Assembly (NCBI GenBank): GCA_017559135.1 | Contig: JAFYSZ010000001.1 | Location: 62,001-126,000, forward strand | Direction: 5' to 3' | DNA length: 64,000 bases | Source of the DNA: Bacteroidales bacterium | Lineage (GTDB): Bacteria > Bacteroidota > Bacteroidia > Bacteroidales > P3 | Part shown: piece by piece, positions 17,516-27,209 of the stretch | How positions within the stretch are numbered: the stretch's first letter is position 1 | How the letters are laid out: each line of letters opens with the position of its first letter | Position numbers and translations under genes: made by a program | The notes under the pieces: generated by a model | Seen by the model: only the letters and a program-made list of their open reading frames with translations | Databases searched by the model: none | Told to the model about the DNA's origin: nothing

Positions 17516-19666
17516 ATGAAAAAGGTTATTTTGTTGATTTGTATGGTTTTGGGAGGATATTTTGCAGTTTCTCAAACCATTGGCAGTAGTCTGAGAAGTT
17601 TTATGGCTAATCTAAATTCGCCAAAAAGTGTTCACGAAAAGTTTCCTCAAAGATTTTCTCTACAAATTATTGATGGAAAGGAATATATTTCGCTTGTAGC
17701 AAAATTAAAGCAAGATGTAACAAATGAAGATGTAGAAAAATTGGGCTGTAAGGTTCGTTCAAGAAGTGGAAACATAGTTACGCTTAGAGCAGAGGTAGAG
17801 TCGTTGGAGAAAATTGTTAAGTCAGAAAAAATAATTGAGGTAGATGCAGCAAGAAAAGTTGGAACGCCTCAGTTAAAAGATGCGATTAAGGACGTAAATG
17901 CCGATTATGTTCATCAAGGATTGGATATGCCTTTTGGAATAAATGGAGAAGGAATGATAATTGGTATAGCGGATTGGGGATTTGACTACACTCACCCTGT
18001 TTTTTATGATACTCTTATGGAGAATTATAGAATAATTGGAGCGTGGGACCAATTCCGCACAGCAGGAACTCCTCCTGAAGGATTTGATTATGGTGCAGAA
18101 ATAACAGGATATGAAAATCTTCTTGCAGCAGAGTGTGATACCAATAATATTTATGATAAAGGTTATCACGGAACGCATGTCGCTTCAATAGCATCAGGAG
18201 CGGGTGCGGGAACTGAGTATCGTGGAGTTGCATTTGGAGCAGAACTTTTGTTTGGAACGTGGTTGGTGGACGAAAGTAATGTAATGGATACATACGTTTG
18301 GATGAAAAATGTTGCAAAATCAAAGAATAAACGTTTGGTAATCAACAATAGTTGGGGTGTTTATTCTTTTGGCTATATGGACGGAACGTCTATGTTGGAC
18401 GAATTTATAGAAAACATGTCAGAAGAAGACAGTGTAGTTTTTGTTTCAAGTGCAGGTAATAATGGAGGTTCACAATTTCATATTAAAGCAGAGTTTGAAG
18501 AAAGGGATACAATAAGAAGTGAATTTAAATTTGACTTGCCGACATCTTCTTCAAGACACTATTGGGGGCAAACCGTTTCCTTAGCAGGAGATAGTCTTGC
18601 GACATTTTCAGCAAAGATAGAAATCTATTCACGAAATTGGGAGTTGCTTTACGAAAGTGAACTTTTAGATGCAGACGGTAGTGTTATTCCAGAAACAGCT
18701 GTTGTTTTAAGTGAAACAGACTCCTTAATATATAGAGCATCTTCTCGTTTAGGAACAAATTCTCGTCCTTTGATGGATTGGGAAGTAGGATTTACAAATC
18801 ATAACACTGCTTGCCATGCTGTTTTGGTTATTACAGCAGAAAATGGCAATGTTCACGCATGGAATATTGCTTGTTTGACAACAGGAGTTGGTAATTGGGG
18901 ATTGCCATTTGCTTGGCACGTAAATGGATATATTTCAGGAGATAGTGAATACTCGATAAGCGAACCGGGATTAGGACAAGGTGTAATCACAGTTGCTGCA
19001 CACAAAGCAGGAAGACGCAATAGTTCATCATCTGTTTCTAATATTGCAGGTTTTTCAAGCCATGGTCCAAATTTATTTCAATGGTTGAAACCAGATATTT
19101 CTGCTCCGGGACAATTAGTCGTATCGGCTGTTTCTTCATTTGCAACAGAACCACCAACAGCAAAAGCAACTGTTGAGTTTAATGGAAAGGAATATCCTTT
19201 TGCAACTTTGTCTGGAACATCAATGTCTGCACCAATGGTTACAGGAATAACAGCTTTGATTCTGCAAGCAAACCCTAACTTAACTCCTTCGCAAGTAAAA
19301 GAAATACTTATCACAACTGCAAGACAAGATGATTATACAGAAGAAGTTCCAAACTATATTTGGGGATACGGGAAAGCCGATGCACATCAAGCAGTTAAAA
19401 AAGCAATACAATTAGTGAGTTTAGATGATGTTCAAATAGAAAATAATGTAACACTTTTTCCTAATCCGGTAAGAAATACCTTGTTTATAGATGCAGCAAA
19501 TCAAGAATACGAATTGCAATGCCTTACAGACCTTTCAGGACGAAGAATTATGGATTTGCAAGGCAAAAAAGACAAAATCAATCTCTCTAATTTAAAATCA
19601 GGAGTGTATTTATTACAAATGCAAATCAATTCTAAAATATTGAATTTTAGGGTAATAAAACAATAA
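17516..19666 (+). CDS. Subtilisin-like serine protease (S8) with T9SS sorting domain
   Basis: 716 residues from MKKVILL; an upstream in-frame ATG would place nine residues before the signal peptide. Signal peptide 1-19, then a propeptide region. Catalytic triad: Asp in GIADWGFDYTHP (D153), His in GYHGTHVASI (H218), Ser in LSGTSMSAP (about 565). Between His and Ser is a beta-rich insertion, as in Bacteroidota S8 proteases. The last about 75 residues are a type A T9SS domain (LFPNPVRNTLFI ... GVYLLQM), so it is exported across the outer membrane and anchored or released there. Likely an extracellular protein-degrading enzyme. Confidence 0.93.
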   Translation: MKKVILLICMVLGGYFAVSQTIGSSLRSFMANLNSPKSVHEKFPQRFSLQIIDGKEYISLVAKLKQDVTNEDVEKLGCKVRSRSGNIVTLRAEVESLEKIVKSEKIIEVDAARKVGTPQLKDAIKDVNADYVHQGLDMPFGINGEGMIIGIADWGFDYTHPVFYDTLMENYRIIGAWDQFRTAGTPPEGFDYGAEITGYENLLAAECDTNNIYDKGYHGTHVASIASGAGAGTEYRGVAFGAELLFGTWLVDESNVMDTYVWMKNVAKSKNKRLVINNSWGVYSFGYMDGTSMLDEFIENMSEEDSVVFVSSAGNNGGSQFHIKAEFEERDTIRSEFKFDLPTSSSRHYWGQTVSLAGDSLATFSAKIEIYSRNWELLYESELLDADGSVIPETAVVLSETDSLIYRASSRLGTNSRPLMDWEVGFTNHNTACHAVLVITAENGNVHAWNIACLTTGVGNWGLPFAWHVNGYISGDSEYSISEPGLGQGVITVAAHKAGRRNSSSSVSNIAGFSSHGPNLFQWLKPDISAPGQLVVSAVSSFATEPPTAKATVEFNGKEYPFATLSGTSMSAPMVTGITALILQANPNLTPSQVKEILITTARQDDYTEEVPNYIWGYGKADAHQAVKKAIQLVSLDDVQIENNVTLFPNPVRNTLFIDAANQEYELQCLTDLSGRRIMDLQGKKDKINLSNLKSGVYLLQMQINSKILNFRVIKQ

Positions 19667-19678
19667 TGTAAAAATAAA

Positions 19679-19704
19679 TTATAGTCAATTTGCTAAAATC
19701 CGAT
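19679..19704. repeat. Two-unit 21-bp-type repeat (locus C)
   Basis: Core TTATAG at 19679 and TCCGAT at 19699, 20 bp apart. The second unit (TTTGCTAAAATCCGATAAAA) closely matches the unit near 11045-11063 of locus A. It overlaps the gcvH promoter region. Confidence 0.55.
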
Positions 19705-19721
19705 AAAAATGAGTAATTTTG
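19689..19721 (+). promoter_or_regulatory. Candidate gcvH promoter
   Basis: TTTG (19689-19692) and TAATTTTG (19714-19721) with a 21-bp spacer, slightly longer than the optimum. The -33 element falls within the repeat unit of locus C. Confidence 0.5.
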
Positions 19722-19763
19722 GCAAACCAAATAATAAAATTAAAAACTAAAAAACGATAAAAA

Positions 19764-20144
19764 ATGAACATTCCATCAAATGTTAAGTATTCAGAAGACC
19801 ACGAATGGTTGAGAATAGAAGGAGACGTAGCATATATCGGTATATCTGACTATGCACAACACGAATTAGGAGACATAGTATTCGTAGATGTTGATACAGT
19901 TGGCGAAGAAATAGCAAGAAATGAAGTATTCGGAACTATCGAAGCAGTAAAAACAGTATCTGATTTAATGATGCCTGTTAGCGGAGAAATATTAGAATTT
20001 AACGAAGCATTAGAAGATAATGCAGCAGCAATCAATTCTGATCCATACGGAGAAGGTTGGATTATCAAAATAAAGATGACTAACCCTGCTGAGGCAGAAG
20101 AATTAAAAGATGCAGCTGCTTATTCAGCATTCATCGGATTATAA
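19764..20144 (+). CDS. gcvH: Glycine cleavage system H protein
   Basis: 126 residues, the normal length. Carries the aminomethyl intermediate of glycine on a lipoyl arm. The lipoylated lysine is K63 in [16 protein letters not shown]. It also shows SEDHEWL at the start and [10 protein letters not shown] near the end, both family hallmarks. It stands alone here with its own promoter and terminator; the P and T protein genes are not in the window. Confidence 0.96.
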   Translation: MNIPSNVKYSEDHEWLRIEGDVAYIGISDYAQHELGDIVFVDVDTVGEEIARNEVFGTIEAVKTVSDLMMPVSGEILEFNEALEDNAAAINSDPYGEGWIIKIKMTNPAEAEELKDAAAYSAFIGL

Positions 20145-20172
20145 ATATTTTTTTTATAACTAAAATTTTTTA

Positions 20173-20203
20173 GATGCTCGATTTATTTTCGGGCATCTTT
20201 ATT
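20173..20203 (+). terminator. gcvH terminator
   Basis: GATGCTCG (20173-20180) pairs with CGGGCATC (20190-20197, one G-U) and is followed by a T-rich run. It shows that the ATG at 20174 is not the start of the next gene. Confidence 0.75.
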
Positions 20204-20209
20204 TTATTT

Positions 20210-20641
20210 ATGCAAAACGAATACAAAAAAACATATAAAACACTTTCCGTAGTCTTATTTGTCTTATGGGTTGTAGTAATGTTTGTTATGTTGCTTTTGC
20301 CTAACGATTTATTGCAACAAAATCGCACATCACTTTTCAAAATTCCTCATTCAGATAAAATTATGCATTGTGGATTGTTTGGAGTCTTTACATTTTTGTT
20401 GCAAACCCTTTTATTGCTAAATATAAAACTGAAAACAAAAAAACAATACCTTCTAACAGCAATACTTTCAGTGTCGTTTGGTTTGTTTACAGAGTTTTTA
20501 CAAGCCTTAACCTATCAATGGTGTGGAAGAAGATTTGAACTCTCGGATTATCTTTCTGATATAATAGGAGTAGTCTTAGCCTTGTTGTTATTTATCTTAT
20601 TTGAAAAAAAATTAAAGAAAAGATTGCAGAATGAAAAATAA
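20210..20641 (+). CDS. VanZ-like membrane protein
   Basis: 143 residues from the ATG after the gcvH terminator. Four membrane helices. VanZ-family pattern: SDKIMHCGLFGVFTFLL near helix 2, FGLFTEFLQ in helix 3 and RRFELSDYLSDIIGVVLA before the last helix. VanZ itself gives low-level teicoplanin resistance, but most homologues have no known substrate. It is followed directly by rpsO, whose promoter overlaps this gene's end. Confidence 0.85.
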   Translation: MQNEYKKTYKTLSVVLFVLWVVVMFVMLLLPNDLLQQNRTSLFKIPHSDKIMHCGLFGVFTFLLQTLLLLNIKLKTKKQYLLTAILSVSFGLFTEFLQALTYQWCGRRFELSDYLSDIIGVVLALLLFILFEKKLKKRLQNEK

Positions 20642-20653
20642 TTCGTAATTTTG
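20623..20653 (+). promoter_or_regulatory. rpsO promoter
   Basis: ATTG (20623-20626), 19-bp spacer, TAATTTTG (20646-20653). The -33 element lies inside the last codons of the VanZ-like gene. Confidence 0.65.
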
Positions 20654-20710
20654 CAAACTCAAAAGGAAAAGAAAAAAAAGAATAATATATTAAAATTAAG
20701 TAGTTAGAGT

Positions 20711-20980
20711 ATGTACTTGACAACTGAAAAGAAAAAAGAAATCTTTGCTCAATACGGCAAAAGCGAAGCTAATAGCGGATCAACAGAAGCTCAAATAGCG
20801 TTGTTCACATTTAGAATTCATCATCTAACTGAACACGTAAAGAAAAGTCATAATGACTTATCAACAAAGAGAGCGTTAGTAAACTTAGTTGGTAAAAGAA
20901 GACGTTTATTAGACTATCTAAAAGATAGAGACATCGAAAGATATCGTGAATTGATTAAGCAATTAGGTATAAGAAAGTAA
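20711..20980 (+). CDS. rpsO: 30S ribosomal protein S15
   Basis: 89 residues, the standard length. Binds the central domain of 16S rRNA early in 30S assembly. It has the family core GSTEAQIALFTFRIHHLTEHVK, the H-loop-S residues in SHNDLSTKRALVNLVGKRRRLLDYL, and the C-terminal RYRELIKQLGIRK. It is followed by a terminator-like hairpin and then pnp, the widely conserved rpsO-pnp arrangement. Confidence 0.98.
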   Translation: MYLTTEKKKEIFAQYGKSEANSGSTEAQIALFTFRIHHLTEHVKKSHNDLSTKRALVNLVGKRRRLLDYLKDRDIERYRELIKQLGIRK

Positions 20981-21003
20981 TACTTAATTTGAACGATAAG
21001 AAA

Positions 21004-21037
21004 CAAAAAGGCGATTAGCTTCTAATTGCCTTTTTTT
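21004..21037 (+). terminator. Hairpin between rpsO and pnp
   Basis: AGGCGATTA and TAATTGCCT (one G-U) flank a short loop and are followed by seven T. It could end rpsO transcripts or act as a processing site on an rpsO-pnp transcript, as known in other bacteria. Confidence 0.75.
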
Positions 21038-21122
21038 GTTGTATGCAGGAGCAAAAACGAAGAAAAGAAGAATTTATCCAAGCCGCTCCTCTTGGAAGAG
21101 GTTAAAAAAGAAAGAAGAAAAG

Positions 21123-23297
21123 ATGTTAGGAACAAAAAAACAGTTTGCATTAGCAGACGGAAGAACCATCGAAATCGAAACAGGCAAGTTAGCAAAACAA
21201 GCAGATGGCTCAGCAGTCGTTAGAATGGGCGACACAATGATTTTAGCCACAGTTTGTGCTAAGAAAGAAGTAGGAGAAAATGTGGATTTTATGCCTTTGA
21301 CAGTAGATTATCAAGAAAAATATGCTGCAACAGGTAAATTTCCGGGAGGGTTCTTCAAAAGAGAAGCACGACCAAGTGAATACGAAATTTTAATTTCAAG
21401 ATTGATAGATAGAGCGTTAAGACCGCTTTTCCCAGATGACTTTCACGCAGAAGTACAAGTACAAGTAACTTTGATTTCAGGCGATCCAACAACTCCACCT
21501 GACGCTTTGGCAGCATTAGCCGCAGCATCAGCCTTAGCAGTTAGTGATATTCCTTTCAATGGTCCAGTATCAGAATGTAGAGTTGCTTACATAGACGGAC
21601 AATTCGTTATCAATCCAAATTATGAAGAAATGGAAAGAGCAGAATTGGACCTTATAGTAGCAGCAACCGAAGATAACATTATGATGGTCGAAGGAGAAAT
21701 GAAAGAAGTCCAAGAATCAATGATGTTAGAAGCTCTTAAACAAGCACATGCTTCAATAAAACTTCACTGTCAAGCACTAAGAGAACTCACAGAAATGGTA
21801 GGGAAAACTCAAAAGAGAGAATACTGCCACGAAGAGAATGATTTGGAATTAAAAGAAGCAATTCACCAAGCAGTATATCAAAAATGCTATGATTTTGCTA
21901 AACAAGGAATAAAATCAAAAGCAGAAAGAGGCGAAGGATTCAAAGCAATCAAACAAGAATTTATTGACACGCTTGAAGCAGAAGAAGCAGAAGCAAAAGC
22001 ATTTATGATAGACCGTTATTTTCACGCTGTTGAAAAAGAAGCAATGCGTGATATGGTGTTAAATGAAAGAGTAAGATTAGACGGAAGACAACTAAACGAA
22101 ATCCGTCCTATTTGGGCAGAAGTAGGATACTTGCCAACACCACACGGATCAGCAATCTTCACACGTGGAGAAACACAATCACTTTCTACATGTACACTTG
22201 GAACAAAACTTGACGAACAAACAATAGACGGAGTTATGGTTGTAGGAAAAAATAACTTCATTCTACACTATAATTTCCCAGGATTCTCAACAGGAGAAGT
22301 AAAACGTTCAGGCTCAACTTCAAGAAGAGAAATCGGACACGGCAACTTAGCAATGAGAGCCTTAAAACAAGTACTTCCAACCCAAGAAGAATGTCCATAT
22401 ACCATTAGATTAGTATCAGATATATTAGAATCAAATGGCTCTTCTTCAATGGCAACAGTTTGCGCAGGCTGTTTAGCATTGATGGATGCAGGAGTTCCAA
22501 TTCACAAACCAGTATCTGGAATAGCAATGGGCTTGATTGCAAAAGACGGAAAGTGGGCTGTGCTTTCAGACATCTTAGGAGACGAAGACCACTTAGGAGA
22601 TATGGACTTCAAAGTAACAGGAACAAGAGACGGAATCACCGCTTGCCAAATGGATATCAAATGTGACGGACTTTCTTACGAAATATTAGCACAAGCATTA
22701 GCACAAGCAAACGAAGGAAGAATGCACATCTTGAACATAATCGAAGATACAATTCCAGCACCAAGAGAAGACTACAAACCAAACGTACCAAGAATAGTTT
22801 CAATGAGCGTTCCAAAAGAATTTATCGGAGCAATCATAGGACCACAAGGTAAAGTAATCCAAGAACTTCAAAAAGAAACTAACACAGTTATCACAATAGA
22901 AGAAGCAGGCGATAAAGGCTTAGTAGAAATTGCCTCAGTGGATAAAGCAGGCGTTGAAGCAGCAATAGCAAGAATAAAAGGCATAATCGCCGTTCCTGAA
23001 ATAGGAGAAGAATACGAAGGAGTTGTAAAAAATCTTCAAACATTCGGAGCATTCGTTGAGTTCCTTCCAGGAAAAGATGGTTTGCTTCACGTTAGCGAAA
23101 TCAATTGGTCAAGAGTTGAAAACGTAGAAGACGTATTGAAAGTAGGCGATAAGATAAAAGTAAAACTTATTGAAATAGACAAAAAGACAGGAAAATTCAA
23201 ACTATCTCACAGAGTCTTGTTGCCAAAACCAGAAGGCTACGTAGAACCTCAAAGAAAACCAGAACGTCCACGCGGACCAAGACCAGAAAAGAAATAA
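21123..23297 (+). CDS. pnp: Polyribonucleotide nucleotidyltransferase (PNPase)
   Basis: 724 residues from [13 protein letters not shown]; an earlier in-frame ATG at 21036 lies in the hairpin and would add 29 unrelated residues. Phosphorolytic 3'-5' exoribonuclease. Domains in order: RNase PH 1 (1-225; [14 protein letters not shown]), helical linker, RNase PH 2 (310-540; [14 protein letters not shown] and the [11 protein letters not shown] block with catalytic acidic residues at [13 protein letters not shown]), KH (about 555-615; [16 protein letters not shown]) and S1 (620-690; [16 protein letters not shown]), then a short Pro/Arg tail. Strong preference for A-ending codons. Confidence 0.97.
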   Translation: MLGTKKQFALADGRTIEIETGKLAKQADGSAVVRMGDTMILATVCAKKEVGENVDFMPLTVDYQEKYAATGKFPGGFFKREARPSEYEILISRLIDRALRPLFPDDFHAEVQVQVTLISGDPTTPPDALAALAAASALAVSDIPFNGPVSECRVAYIDGQFVINPNYEEMERAELDLIVAATEDNIMMVEGEMKEVQESMMLEALKQAHASIKLHCQALRELTEMVGKTQKREYCHEENDLELKEAIHQAVYQKCYDFAKQGIKSKAERGEGFKAIKQEFIDTLEAEEAEAKAFMIDRYFHAVEKEAMRDMVLNERVRLDGRQLNEIRPIWAEVGYLPTPHGSAIFTRGETQSLSTCTLGTKLDEQTIDGVMVVGKNNFILHYNFPGFSTGEVKRSGSTSRREIGHGNLAMRALKQVLPTQEECPYTIRLVSDILESNGSSSMATVCAGCLALMDAGVPIHKPVSGIAMGLIAKDGKWAVLSDILGDEDHLGDMDFKVTGTRDGITACQMDIKCDGLSYEILAQALAQANEGRMHILNIIEDTIPAPREDYKPNVPRIVSMSVPKEFIGAIIGPQGKVIQELQKETNTVITIEEAGDKGLVEIASVDKAGVEAAIARIKGIIAVPEIGEEYEGVVKNLQTFGAFVEFLPGKDGLLHVSEINWSRVENVEDVLKVGDKIKVKLIEIDKKTGKFKLSHRVLLPKPEGYVEPQRKPERPRGPRPEKK

Positions 23298-23309
23298 GAT
23301 GGCAAAATA

Positions 23310-23354
23310 AAAAAGGCGTTTAACAAAACAAAAACAAGTTAAACGCCTTTTTTT
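23310..23354 (+). terminator. pnp terminator
   Basis: Fifteen-base perfect stem AAAAAGGCGTTTAAC (23310-23324) with GTTAAACGCCTTTTT (23338-23352), followed by more T. Confidence 0.92.
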
Positions 23355-23416
23355 ATTTATTGAATATCAATAATAACAAAGTTAAAATAAATCTATTCTT
23401 TGTTCTGAAAAATATT

Positions 23417-23490
23417 TCTAAGAGTTAGAAAAATAAATCATAGAAATAATTTTTTAAATCATAGAGTTAGAAAATTATTTCATAGAAAAA
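23417..23490. repeat. 21-bp-phased repeat array (locus D)
   Basis: TCTAAG at 23417 and TCATAG at 23438, 23459 and 23480, each exactly 21 bp apart. A second block AGAGTTAGAAAA recurs at 23421 and 23463, two periods apart. Array lies between two converging transcription units. Confidence 0.85.
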
Positions 23491-23539
23491 AAACAGTTGG
23501 TTACATTTTGTAGCCAACTGTTTTTTTGTGTTATGTTTT

Positions 23540-24154
23540 TTATTCTGCTTTTTGGTTGTAGTCTTTGTTGAGAAGGTTCATTGCTTTTATTAGTTTGTAG
23601 GAGTAAATGTAGCATAGGACTGCTGGAATGCCGGGAATAAGGTCGGATAATATGTTATCTATTCCGAAAACAGTGCAAGCGATTGAGAAAATGATTGAAA
23701 CAACACAACTTCCTATTATCCAAATCCAATAAGTGTCTTCATTAAATCCATAATCTATGCTTCTGCGTTTTAGTTCTTCGCTAATTCTTTTTGTGAATCG
23801 GTAAAACCAAATTAAAACTATAACGGATAAAACTACTAAAATCAAGCATCCAAATAGCATAATAAAGCCTCCGCTGATTATTGGTTTTAATTCTTCTTTT
23901 GACATTTGTGTTAAATCCAAATCTTCATACTTTAAAATAGGCAAAGCACCGAGCAGAAGAATTAAAACGCCACTTATTCCCATTAAAAAGAGGTATAGGT
24001 AATTGAACGTGCGTTTTCCGTCTTTTGCAATAAGGTTTATTTCTTTTGACATATTGGAAATCATCACTGCTTCATAGATGTCAAATGTGATAAGGTTTAA
24101 TAGAAAATACTTAATAAAGCTTCTATTTTCTCTTAATTGTTTTTGTGGTTCCAT
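23540..24154 (-). CDS. DUF4234-like multi-pass membrane protein
   Basis: 204 residues with four or five membrane helices. The first segment RSFIKYFLLNLITFDIYEAVMI, followed by MSKEINLIAKDGKRTFNYL, is the pattern of DUF4234-type proteins (a short helix, 'IYE' turn, then a polar loop with a DGK). The rest is hydrophobic and ends with a Lys-rich tail. No enzymatic motif; function unknown. The gene is followed by the pnp unit in convergent orientation. Confidence 0.75.
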   Translation of the reverse strand: MEPQKQLRENRSFIKYFLLNLITFDIYEAVMISNMSKEINLIAKDGKRTFNYLYLFLMGISGVLILLLGALPILKYEDLDLTQMSKEELKPIISGGFIMLFGCLILVVLSVIVLIWFYRFTKRISEELKRRSIDYGFNEDTYWIWIIGSCVVSIIFSIACTVFGIDNILSDLIPGIPAVLCYIYSYKLIKAMNLLNKDYNQKAE

Positions 24155-24195
24155 ATTCTTATTTTTTAAATTCTTATTGCAAAGTTACGAAAATT

Positions 24196-27100
24196 TTACT
24201 TCAATATAGTAAACGTTTTTGTGGTTTTATTGTTTTTTTCGTCTATTGCAATGATTTTTAGTGAGGATTTGCCTTTTGGAAAATCGCTTGCTGGACAGAA
24301 TATTGTAGAGGTTTTGCCGTCATATTCCATTAAATGCCATTTGTCGTTAAGATATGCGTTTACGTTTCTTATTCCTGCGAGGTTGTCTGTTACTTTTATT
24401 TGGACAAACTTTTGTTTTGGGTTGAGTTTTTGGTTGTCTTTAAAGTTTTTTGCTGTGATTTTTGGTGCTGTTGTGTCGATTTCTATTGCGTAACGACCAA
24501 AGTCAAATGTGCTTGCTACTATGTAGTCTCCTTCTGCTTTACCTCCGATTGATGTTTTGCCTCCTTTGTCGCTTATTCTTACGATTAGGGCTTTGTTTTT
24601 ATCGGTTAAATTTCGGTTGTAGCGGAGTTTCATTGTGTATTTTTTGTGTAGCGGCACTGTGTTGCTGCCTATTTGATGTATGCAGCCGTATTTGCCTTGT
24701 GAATAGGAGTATTGCAGGTCTAAGTCTTCGTAAAGAGCGTTTGCAGGTACGGATATTTGACTTAAATCGTTTGTGTTAAAGGTTAATCCTTTTGTGTAAG
24801 GAATATGTTTTATGCCTTTTTGTTGAGAATTGTTTGTTATTGGTTGTGATTTCTTTCCATCGGATTTTAAAAAGAAAGAGTATGTGTTTTTATTCGTTTT
24901 TTCGTCTTCTAAAACTATTGTAATCTTTTTTGTTTCTCCGTTTTTAATGTTTATGATTCCTTTGTTGGCGTATGTAACATTAGAGAATTTGCAACCGGGT
25001 AATTGTTTTGTACTTAGCATTCTTTTGCCTTTTGTTTTAAGATAGGCAAAATCTATTACGGCATTAGCATATCTTTGTTCGGAAAAAAGAAAAGAGTTGT
25101 TGTTGTAACGAAATATCAATTTGTCATCAACAAAAAGTTTTGAATCATACACACCGTTTTTTTCGGTACTGCCATTTGAGCGATCGTATGCCTCAAAACA
25201 AATATAGAAATCTCCTTCTAAATTTATGGTATCGTTTAAGAGGGAGTTTTTTCCGTTTTTTATATTGAAAAATGCTTCATCGTTTTTGCCGTTTATTGTA
25301 GATGAGTTGTTGTTTGGCACAATTCTCACGCTATAAAGGGTGGGGGCAAGATTATCTTGTAGTTTTAGTCCCATAATTACAGGGTTTATTGTTTTTTGAG
25401 AAGAAGTGTTGCGAATTTCATAATGAAGATGAGGGCCACCCGATGAGCCTGTGTTTCCAGAATAGGCAATTGTATCTCCTTTTTTTAGTTTTAAAGCTCC
25501 TTTTGGCACATATAAATCAAAAGCGTATGATTGTATCTTGTATTGATGAGCCTTTACGTACTTTGCAATCGCACCTGCGTAATTTTCTAAGTGCATATAA
25601 ACTGTTGTATAGCCGTTTGTGTGATCGATATAGAGGTTTTTGCCTCCTCCATATACTTGAACTTTTATTCGAGAGACTTCTCCGTCAAAAGGACATACGA
25701 CAACTTGTCCTGTAACTGCGTTTGTGCGAAGGTCTATGCCCGAATGAAAATGATTTGAGCGTAATTCTCCAAAGTGTCCCGAAGATGCAAGTGAAATTTT
25801 CATAGGAGAGAGAAAATCTTTGCACGATTGAGCGTTAAGAAAATAAGGACTTGCAAAAAAGAATACAACAATTGTTGTTTTTAAAATTGTTTTTGCCCAT
25901 TTGGAACGGTAATAGTAAACAAGATATGCTATTAATGCAATAGCCCATGATATAGGTGCTCCAATCCAAATACCTCTTGTGCCAAAATCTAAGGAAAGAA
26001 AATAAGAGATAGGAAGTCTTATTATCCAAAGAGAAAGAATGCTGATTAACATAGGAAAGAAAGTGTCGCCTAATCCGCGGAAAAATGATTGAAATATATT
26101 CATTGCCGAAAGTATTATCCAGAATAATCCCATTATAAGCAGGTAATCATAGCCTATTTGCAAGACTTCGGGTGTTTGAGAAAAGAGATTCATAATCCAT
26201 TTTCCGAAAAAACAAAATGCAATTGCTGTAATCACACTGATAATGCTTGTGATTTGAAGAGAATGTGCAAGAGATTTTTTTACTCTTATATACATTGCCG
26301 CTCCATAGTTTTGACCTACAAAAGAAGATAAGGCTGAGGAAAAATTAAGTATTAGTAAAAGAGCAATAGATTCTACTCTTGATGCTGCGGAATATGCTGT
26401 TAGTGCATCTGAGCCAAATAGTGCAACAATTCCTACTATGAAAATTTGAGATAAAGCAATGACTGATTGTTGTATTCCTGTTGGAAATCCTATTCTTACT
26501 ATTTTTTTTAGAATTTCCTTGTCGAAATATTTCTCTGCTTTTCGTATTTTTAAGTAAGGATTAGTTTTTTGAAGATGAATAAACAAGGTAATGAAAGCCA
26601 AAGCCTGAGAAATCACCGTTGCCCACGCCGTAGAATTTAAATCCCATTTGCATAGGACTAAGAAAATATAGGAAAGAATTCCGTTTAATATGTTTGCTGC
26701 AATTAGATAATAGAGTTGAGTTTTGCTATCGCCTAATCCTCTAAGGATACTCACCGCACTATTGAAACAAAACGAGAAAAACATTCCTATCATATAGATT
26801 CTCATATAAGAAACTGCTAAGTCGCAGATTTCTTTTTCGAGATTGAGAAGTGAAAATATCTCTTCTGTAAAAATAATGCTTAGGGAACAAACAAAGAGTC
26901 CGAGAATTATAAAAAAAATATAGAACGTACTGATTGTTAAAGGGATTTTTTCAAATTCTTTTGCTCCAAAAAAATGAGAAACTACTACACTTGCTCCTGA
27001 GCCTATACCGATTATTAAAGAAATTAAAAAGAATACAATAGGATATACTGTGCCGACTGCTGCCAATGCAACATCTCCAAGAAAATGTCCTACAAATACG

Positions 27101-27204
27101 CTATTGACAAGGTTATATAATTGCAAAAATAAATTCCCCAACATTAGGGGAATACTAAATAAGAAAATATTTTTTCCAATACTACCTTTTGTAAAGTCTC
27201 TCAT
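24196..27204 (-). CDS. Fusion of a MATE transporter and an M23 (LytM-type) metallopeptidase
   Basis: 1,002 residues in one open frame from MRDFTKGSIGKNIF (another ATG lies 21 bp upstream, inside the previous gene). Residues 1 to about 435 are a complete 12-helix MATE exporter (SIPLMLGNLFLQLYN, GLGDSKTQLYY, FPTGIQQSV blocks). A signal-peptide-like helix TTIVVFFFASPYFLNAQS (about 440-459) follows, then an M23 domain with zinc ligands in HSGIDLR (about 487) and HLHYEIR (about 591), and beta-sandwich tail domains ending in a Bacteroidota-type ITAKN...KFVQIKVTDNLAGI module. The two halves are separate proteins in other bacteria; here no stop lies between them. See findings. Confidence 0.85.
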   Translation of the reverse strand: MRDFTKGSIGKNIFLFSIPLMLGNLFLQLYNLVNSVFVGHFLGDVALAAVGTVYPIVFFLISLIIGIGSGASVVVSHFFGAKEFEKIPLTISTFYIFFIILGLFVCSLSIIFTEEIFSLLNLEKEICDLAVSYMRIYMIGMFFSFCFNSAVSILRGLGDSKTQLYYLIAANILNGILSYIFLVLCKWDLNSTAWATVISQALAFITLFIHLQKTNPYLKIRKAEKYFDKEILKKIVRIGFPTGIQQSVIALSQIFIVGIVALFGSDALTAYSAASRVESIALLLILNFSSALSSFVGQNYGAAMYIRVKKSLAHSLQITSIISVITAIAFCFFGKWIMNLFSQTPEVLQIGYDYLLIMGLFWIILSAMNIFQSFFRGLGDTFFPMLISILSLWIIRLPISYFLSLDFGTRGIWIGAPISWAIALIAYLVYYYRSKWAKTILKTTIVVFFFASPYFLNAQSCKDFLSPMKISLASSGHFGELRSNHFHSGIDLRTNAVTGQVVVCPFDGEVSRIKVQVYGGGKNLYIDHTNGYTTVYMHLENYAGAIAKYVKAHQYKIQSYAFDLYVPKGALKLKKGDTIAYSGNTGSSGGPHLHYEIRNTSSQKTINPVIMGLKLQDNLAPTLYSVRIVPNNNSSTINGKNDEAFFNIKNGKNSLLNDTINLEGDFYICFEAYDRSNGSTEKNGVYDSKLFVDDKLIFRYNNNSFLFSEQRYANAVIDFAYLKTKGKRMLSTKQLPGCKFSNVTYANKGIINIKNGETKKITIVLEDEKTNKNTYSFFLKSDGKKSQPITNNSQQKGIKHIPYTKGLTFNTNDLSQISVPANALYEDLDLQYSYSQGKYGCIHQIGSNTVPLHKKYTMKLRYNRNLTDKNKALIVRISDKGGKTSIGGKAEGDYIVASTFDFGRYAIEIDTTAPKITAKNFKDNQKLNPKQKFVQIKVTDNLAGIRNVNAYLNDKWHLMEYDGKTSTIFCPASDFPKGKSSLKIIAIDEKNNKTTKTFTILK

Positions 27205-27209
27205 TTTGT

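Noticed and set aside
20174..20209. Earlier start for the VanZ-like gene
   Set aside because: These codons make up the gcvH terminator hairpin; the ATG at 20210 gives a normal family start.
21036..21122. Longer N-terminus for PNPase
   Set aside because: The extra 29 codons begin in the rpsO-pnp hairpin and do not resemble PNPase, which begins at MLGTKKQ.
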